From Coix lacryma-jobi var. lacryma-jobi (lineage: Eukaryota > Streptophyta > Magnoliopsida > Poales > Poaceae), in NCBI GenBank assembly GCA_009763385.1, contig CM019825.1, positions 992,001 through 1,056,000 on the forward strand: DNA of 64,000 nt. The letters run 5' to 3'. The notes under the pieces were generated by a model that did not search any database, was not told the DNA's origin, and was given only the letters and a program-made list of their open reading frames with translations. Positions 59,201 through 64,000 of this stretch are shown piece after piece. A program made the position numbers and the translations under genes. The stretch's first letter is position 1. Every line of letters starts with the position of its first letter.

Positions 59201-60488
59201 GATTCTCTCTGCTCTGATGAACCACAACTCAAGTCGCTCTCTGAATTTTCATTCTTATTAGTAGATGGTCCATCTGCTTCTTTCTTGTTGTAGGTCCGAT
59301 TGAAATTAGGCACATCATAACTAGTAAACCGGTCTGGTTGAGTTTTCATACGCTTTGAGCGTCTTATGTCCACATGCTCATACAAGACTTGAACATCTTG
59401 TGCACTATCAGATTCGCCCTTCACAGCGATACACCCATCTTCTGTGGGATTGTCTTCTTTAACCTGAGTGATTGGAACTGTTCTGACAATTGGGCGTAAA
59501 GCCTCATCACGTGGTTTGAATGATATTATGTCCATGTTCTTCCCAAAACCTGGAGGTATGCTCATGGCATCAATACTATACCGTGCTTGGTCTCCTTTGA
59601 TGATCTGATAAATGATATTGCCATCGACCAGCTTGATGTTGAATTCCATTCCCCTCAGGCTAGACAAAACTATCAGGTATGCGACTTCTAGGGAGAATCT
59701 AGCACTTAGCAGCTTGCTTCTATTATGGTGGAAGCAGTCCACTGCAGAATTACATCGCACGCTTCCATCCTGGAGCTCCTCAGACTGGAGACTTTGCAAG
59801 ATGAAAATATCGTCTATCGTCACTACGTCAGCTATTGTACCAGATATCACTTTTTCTTTGCTGCCCGGGCACTGGTCTTTATAGAAAATAACAGCAAACA
59901 AGCAGAGGCACCGGTCGGATTGATGATTTCTCTTGATTTTGATGAGCCTTGCATCACGGCACAACAGTACCTGTTGCGCGTATAAGAGAAGAAAGCGGAT
60001 GTGAGGTGATACTATCAAATGACATGGATACACCAAAAATGTTAGATTCATTCTCCATATGGATAGGATAGCAAAGATTTGGAGGTGGACTTGAAATAGA
60101 GTAGTCAAGTGGCATACAGAATCTTTTGTTTCTCCTCTGTAAGACGCTTGCCATACACAGACATCAGCGCCTGGCTTGAGAACATGTGAGCAATCGGAGC
60201 AAGTTGCCTTTCTAGAACGTATGCGCAGATAGGACCCATCAATGTCATGCTGGACCGTGGATCCAGAGGAGACAAATTTTACAAGCAAAGCACCATCCCG
60301 TATCCTTATAGAATTCACTCCATGCCATGATCCGTTATGAAATGCCTCGAAAGCTGAAAGCAACAGATAGATTCTAAGTTTTTTGTCCTGTAACAATGCT
60401 GGTACAAGAAGAAATGCAGGTGCTGAAACTATTACTTACGGACTGAACCGATGAGGTTGTTGTGGTGGCCTGTGGATCCCTTGGCCAT
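56276..60488 (-). CDS. CLSY: CLASSY-type SNF2 chromatin-remodelling ATPase (RdDM)
   Basis: Exons on the minus strand: 60488-60440, 60353-60118, 59970-58612, 58437-58282 and 58171-56276. Junctions are GT-AG with matching phases, giving about 1231 residues. The N-terminus reads PFEAFHNGSWHGVNSIRI, typical of CLASSY proteins, followed by a divergent acidic middle with an Arg/Lys patch (KRGRKRKKH). The SNF2 ATPase core has TPGAGKT (about residues 691-697) and DEGH (832-835). The helicase C part has VLIFCHN and RQAIARAFRPGQ. CLASSY proteins recruit RNA polymerase IV to chromatin for 24-nt siRNA production and DNA methylation in the nucleus. It is closest in form to CLSY3/4; the exact member is not settled. 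The 147-base intron 59971-60117 keeps the frame if retained. Confidence 0.9.
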
Positions 60489-60542
60489 GTTATGTTGTCG
60501 GCAATACTACTTGAAGCACATGATCACAAACTCAAGTGCCTG

Positions 60543-60798
60543 CTAAACAGAAGATAGACAAAAAGTTCACTTCAGAGTTCATTACCAAAATAGAGTGTAA
60601 CGAAGCATCTCCCTCCCCAGGCAATGAATGCATCTTGTTTATACTTACACATGTGTTGAACTGGGGCATGTACACCCAATAGTTTTTGAGATCCGATAGT
60701 TTTAAGGTTTGGGCGCACGGTTTGTATACCTACTACTAGTAATTACGTTAAGGTTTGGGCGCACGGCTTCGCACAGCAGAAAGGGGAGGGAATAATAC
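60543..60798 (-). other. CLSY: Predicted 5' UTR intron of the CLASSY gene
   Basis: On the minus strand a donor CAG|GTATTA at 60799/60798 and an acceptor CTTCTGTTTAG ending at 60543 define a 256-base intron. It lies 54 bases before the start codon at 60488. The upstream leader exon (about 60799-61040) is GC-rich, as in many grass promoters. No strong TATA box was seen beyond it. Confidence 0.5.
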
Positions 60799-61068
60799 CT
60801 GGTGCCCTGGTGGTGCTCGTCGCCGGTCAAGGTAGCGAGTGACGAGGACCAGCAGCGACGGTCGCGGGGCTGCAGAGGGCGGGTGCCGCGTCGGAAGGTG
60901 GCTGGGCTCGGCCCCAGGTGGTGCTCGAGCTCGACCGAGCGCAGTCGCGGGATATGGAGGAGACCGGCCGCGGGCGAGACGAAGACGACCTCCCTCAGGC
61001 GGTCGAGCCAAGCAAGAAATGGCTGGCGGACGGGGCGCATTTAAGGCTGCTTTGGTCCACCAAACGAT

Positions 61069-61293
61069 GAATTTCTAGAGTTGTCCTAAGGTCAAACTTT
61101 TTAAACTTTGATCGAATTTTTAGAAAAAACTATCAAGATTTATGGTACCAAATTTACATCATTAGATATATTTTCATAATATATCTATTTTATATCATAG
61201 ATGTTATTACTTTTTTCTATAAAGTTAGTCAAAGTTTAAAAAAATTGACCGGCACGGATTCTAGGAATTGATTCTTTCATGGACGGAGGGAGT
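61069..61293. mobile_element. Truncated Stowaway-type MITE
   Basis: The reverse complement matches the MITE at 10476-10732 over most of its length. One end (GGACGGAGGGAGTA) is intact and the other lacks the terminal CTCCCTCCGTCC. It lies just upstream of the CLASSY promoter. Confidence 0.7.
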
Positions 61294-61317
61294 AGTACGT
61301 AGCAACTAAATAACTAA

Positions 61318-61473
61318 GGGGGGTGTTTGGTTCCCACCCCCTAGAGTTTAGCCACTAAAATTTAGTGGAGGTCACTAGAGTTGCAGTGTTAAAAGTGACT
61401 TTTAGTGGGGGTGTTTGGAACTTTAGTGACTCAAAGTGACTAAACTCTAGGAGGTGAGAACCAAACACCCCCC
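61318..61473. mobile_element. Tourist-type MITE
   Basis: The inverted ends GGGGGGTGTTTGGTTCCCACC and GGGGGGTGTTTGGTTCTCACC differ at one site. They enclose 156 bp, and TAA flanks both sides (61315-61317 and 61474-61476), typical of PIF/Harbinger-derived MITEs. Confidence 0.85.
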
Positions 61474-61477
61474 TAAA

Positions 61478-61802
61478 TTTGGACATTTGACACTCATTTA
61501 GAGCATTAAATCTAATTATATACGTACGTACTGGCTAAGCATTAAATATAGACTAATTTTAAAACTAATTATATACGTACTAGCTAATTTGCGAGATGAA
61601 TCTATTAAATCTAATTAGCTCATGATTTAACAACGAGAACATGTGCTAATAACAGATTAATTAGACTTAATAAATTTGTCTCACAAATTAGTCTCTATCT
61701 ATGTAATTAGTTTTGTAGTTAGTTTATATTTAATATTCTAAGTTAGTGTCCAAACAACTAATGTGACATGGACTAATATTTAATCCCTGGAACCAACTAG
61801 AT
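61478..61802. mobile_element. Long-hairpin grass MITE, partial
   Basis: The two halves are inverted relative to each other around about 61640 (AATCTAATTAGCTCATGATT against AACAGATTAATTAGACTTAA, and the arms outside them). The right part ends in GACATGGACTAATATTTAATCC, recalling a common grass MITE. Its left terminus is missing next to the Tourist element. Confidence 0.5.
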
Positions 61803-62483
61803 ATGTGCTTACAAATTTGTGTTCAAGGCTATCGTAATGCATGTGGCGCCTAGGGCTCTGTTCCTTTAAATTTATTCATGACTGATTTTAACTGTTTTAA
61901 TAGTGTTACGTGAGAGACCGAAATACGACTGATAAGCGACTTAGATGACAACTCTTGTTTGCGTGGTAGTCAAGGCATCTTTCACGTTTACGATCTGCAT
62001 AGTTGTGTTTCTAAATTTCTTCAGCTATTGAAACTTCTCTGTTATATAGAGCTGAATCCGTCCACTATTGTTTTTATTTATTATTATGAACAAAAAGAAA
62101 AGGTAAACCAGTTGTGAGTAAGCAGTACGAAACTGAGGTAGTATTGGTTGTACTTGTAACTCTTGCAGCTTAGCTTCCCAAATACCAATTAACAAAATCA
62201 CCCATGGCAGTGTGAAGTGACAAATTGCTTAGGCTAATGCACCCTCAAGGATACTATATTGTAAAAACAAGCAAACAAGACACTCCTATGTGCCAACTTT
62301 TCTTGCTGTAAAGATCAATCTTATCTTTCTTGAAGTTTCCAACAACTCACCTATTCAGGCACTGTGACGCATGCAAGCCCCGACATAAAGTTTGTTGAAC
62401 TAAAAGAACCACGCACTAACTGCTGCATGCATGCATCTTTTGAACTAACTGCTGCTCTTTTTTTTCCTTGCAATCTATAACTC
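61803..62483. other. AT-rich spacer, nothing recognised
   Basis: No gene, repeat or element end was identified in this interval. Confidence 0.5.
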
Positions 62484-62486
62484 TAA

Positions 62487-63326
62487 GAGCAACTCCAACA
62501 GGCTTTCGCTTTCCATATTCTTTCTAAATGCTAGGAATAGAGATTTTGGTGAAAAATTACACTCCAACAGCTTATCTAAATGATTGTTCAAATATAGCCA
62601 TCTTCTATTCCGGATATAGAAAAGTCGTTGGAGATTGTAAAGATATAGAAAACGATTTTTATGCAAATGACTCTCTAAATGATATGATTTAAAGAGTGAA
62701 AATTAATGATTTAGCCCTTTTCTAAAATAGAAACCCCTCAAAAGAATAGAACTAATCCAACAGCCTCGGTAAAATTTACGATTCAATCAAGATGGACCCA
62801 CTCGTCATTAAGAAAATCCTTCTTCCTCATCACTACGTATCTGTCCATGCTCGCTGCGGGTGCAATGCAGGACAGCAGTAGGTCGTCGCAGCTCGCACTG
62901 GAGTCCACGCAGGAGGCTGTCGCCGCTCACGCTGGTGCGACGTCGTCATGGCCTGCGTCACGTGGGCCCTGGCAGCGACTGAGGGCCTGCTCGAGGGCTA
63001 CCTGGGCGCCGGCGGGTGGTCGCGTGACACAGTAGTGGAGCTCGTGGACGTGGCCGCGCAGCGTGGCTGCTGCTCGCCGCGAACAGCTCGGCTTCGGGCG
63101 GCGACAGCCGACGGGCGCAGGGGTCGTACACGCGGAGAGGAGGTTTCGCATGCAGGAAGGCCACAGAGCGCGCTAAAAAGGACGGATGGCGAGCGGGCTA
63201 GTGTTCCGGATCAGAGAGCCATTAAATTTGGAGAGCCATTTAAATAATCCGTTGGAGATGTTTTTATTCTAATACTAGCTATATTTAGATTTACAAAACG
63301 TTTTAGCTTTTCTCTTGGAGATGCTC
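62487..63326. mobile_element. Non-autonomous PIF/Harbinger-type element with GC-rich insert
   Basis: The ends GAGCAACTCCAACAG and, inverted, GAGCATCTCCAAGAG are flanked by TAA (62484-62486 and 63327-63329). The outer 300 bases on the left are AT-rich like a MITE, whereas 62800-63190 is strongly GC-rich. This suggests host DNA taken up between the ends. Short open frames in the insert on both strands are not recognised. Confidence 0.7.
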
Positions 63327-63329
63327 TAA

Positions 63330-64000
63330 TACAGCTAAACTCCACTAAATATTTCTCTCTTCATGCAATGTGTCCACATCATTCCCCACTAAATGATCTC
63401 ACTAAATATTCTATCTCTTCGTGTCCACATCATTCTACATTATGTCTATGTTATCATGTTCTATCTCTTCATACAAGGTGTACACGTCATTCTCCACTAA
63501 GTCCATATCACCTCTTATTAATTAAAAAGCATATCCATAACACCTCTGTCACGTAAAATAGTTTACACTTTAATCTATTAATATACAAGTCATCTACATA
63601 TGTTATTGTTTCGTCACATGTTCTTCTATAAGGTAATCAAATATTTTATTTTTTTCTTCGACTAGCTTAACAATTTTTTACTAGATCTGATATAATAAAT
63701 AACATACAAGTCAAATTTCATATATGTGTACACACAGTATACAAAATATCACATAGTAATATTATGTATATAACATATTTTTTTAAGAAAATTCTGCGAT
63801 AACGCGCAGGATATACTTCTAGTTTAAATTACTGTTATGCTTGCCATCCATAGAATTGAACAAAGCACGCACTGGCACTGCTTCGACGACTGCGACAGAC
63901 GACAGTCCGCAACCAAGAAATTAGCTAGCCATGGCCGCAGTTAACCCTGGATAAAAATAACTGACAACCGAAATAACCGGAACCGAAACCGAAATAACCG
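63330..64000 (+). other. AT-rich tail with a Helitron 3' end
   Basis: A short irregular repeat built on GTCCACATCATTC occurs at about 63370-63510. At 63794-63809 a hairpin CTGCG...CGCAG is followed by CTAG (63819-63822) and a T, the form of a Helitron 3' terminus on the plus strand; its 5' end was not found. The last 60 bases contain a CCGAAATAACCG repeat. No gene is seen. Confidence 0.5.

Overview
The window looks like nuclear DNA of a grass (Poaceae, probably a panicoid). The reasons are two plant-type genes with GT-AG introns, grass-style MITEs (Stowaway, Tourist), Helitron ends of the grass type, and a large nest of LTR retrotransposons. No tRNA, rRNA, organellar or bacterial feature was seen. 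Everything was read by eye; no database search was run.

Only two host genes look intact, both on the minus strand. UBA1 (coding 16339 to 11546, six coding exons, 1054 residues) encodes the ubiquitin-activating enzyme E1. A CLASSY-type SNF2 ATPase (coding 60488 to 56276, five coding exons, about 1231 residues) belongs to the RNA-directed DNA methylation pathway. Both appear to have an intron in the 5' UTR.

Layout. 1-3317: a probable Helitron tail with broken pieces of an ABCB transporter and two unassigned coding-like scraps. 3356-4666: a small CACTA element with a GAA target duplication. 4913-9530: a PIF/Harbinger element with both of its genes (a spliced Myb/SANT ORF1 and a DDE transposase with an internal deletion), matching ends and TAA target duplications. 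9534-10732: MITEs. 11546-16710: UBA1 and its promoter. 17000-24877: repeat-rich non-coding DNA with a solanesyl-diphosphate-synthase-like scrap, more Helitron ends and a hAT MITE.

24878-53659 is a three-level nest. A Helitron of about 518 bp was entered by a Ty3/Gypsy element (24923-53181, TSD CTTTG), whose gag was later entered by a Ty1/Copia element (28757-42169, TSD CCCCC). The copia LTRs differ at roughly ten sites in 2044 bp and the gypsy LTRs at roughly thirty in 1190, which agrees with that order. In both retroelements gag and pol are broken by stops and frameshifts. Each also carries an extra gene with what looks like its own TATA promoter and introns: in the copia element an intact 690-residue sense ORF downstream of pol, in the gypsy element a multi-exon antisense gene. 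The copia LTR also contains an array of hairpin-forming repeats around GGTACC, and the same motif recurs in the promoter of the extra ORF. This pairing is the most unusual feature of the window.

53662-64000: MITEs, a degraded gene-like remnant at 54200-55800, the CLASSY gene, then more MITEs, including a PIF/Harbinger-type element (62487-63326) with a GC-rich insert, and a further Helitron 3' end at 63822.
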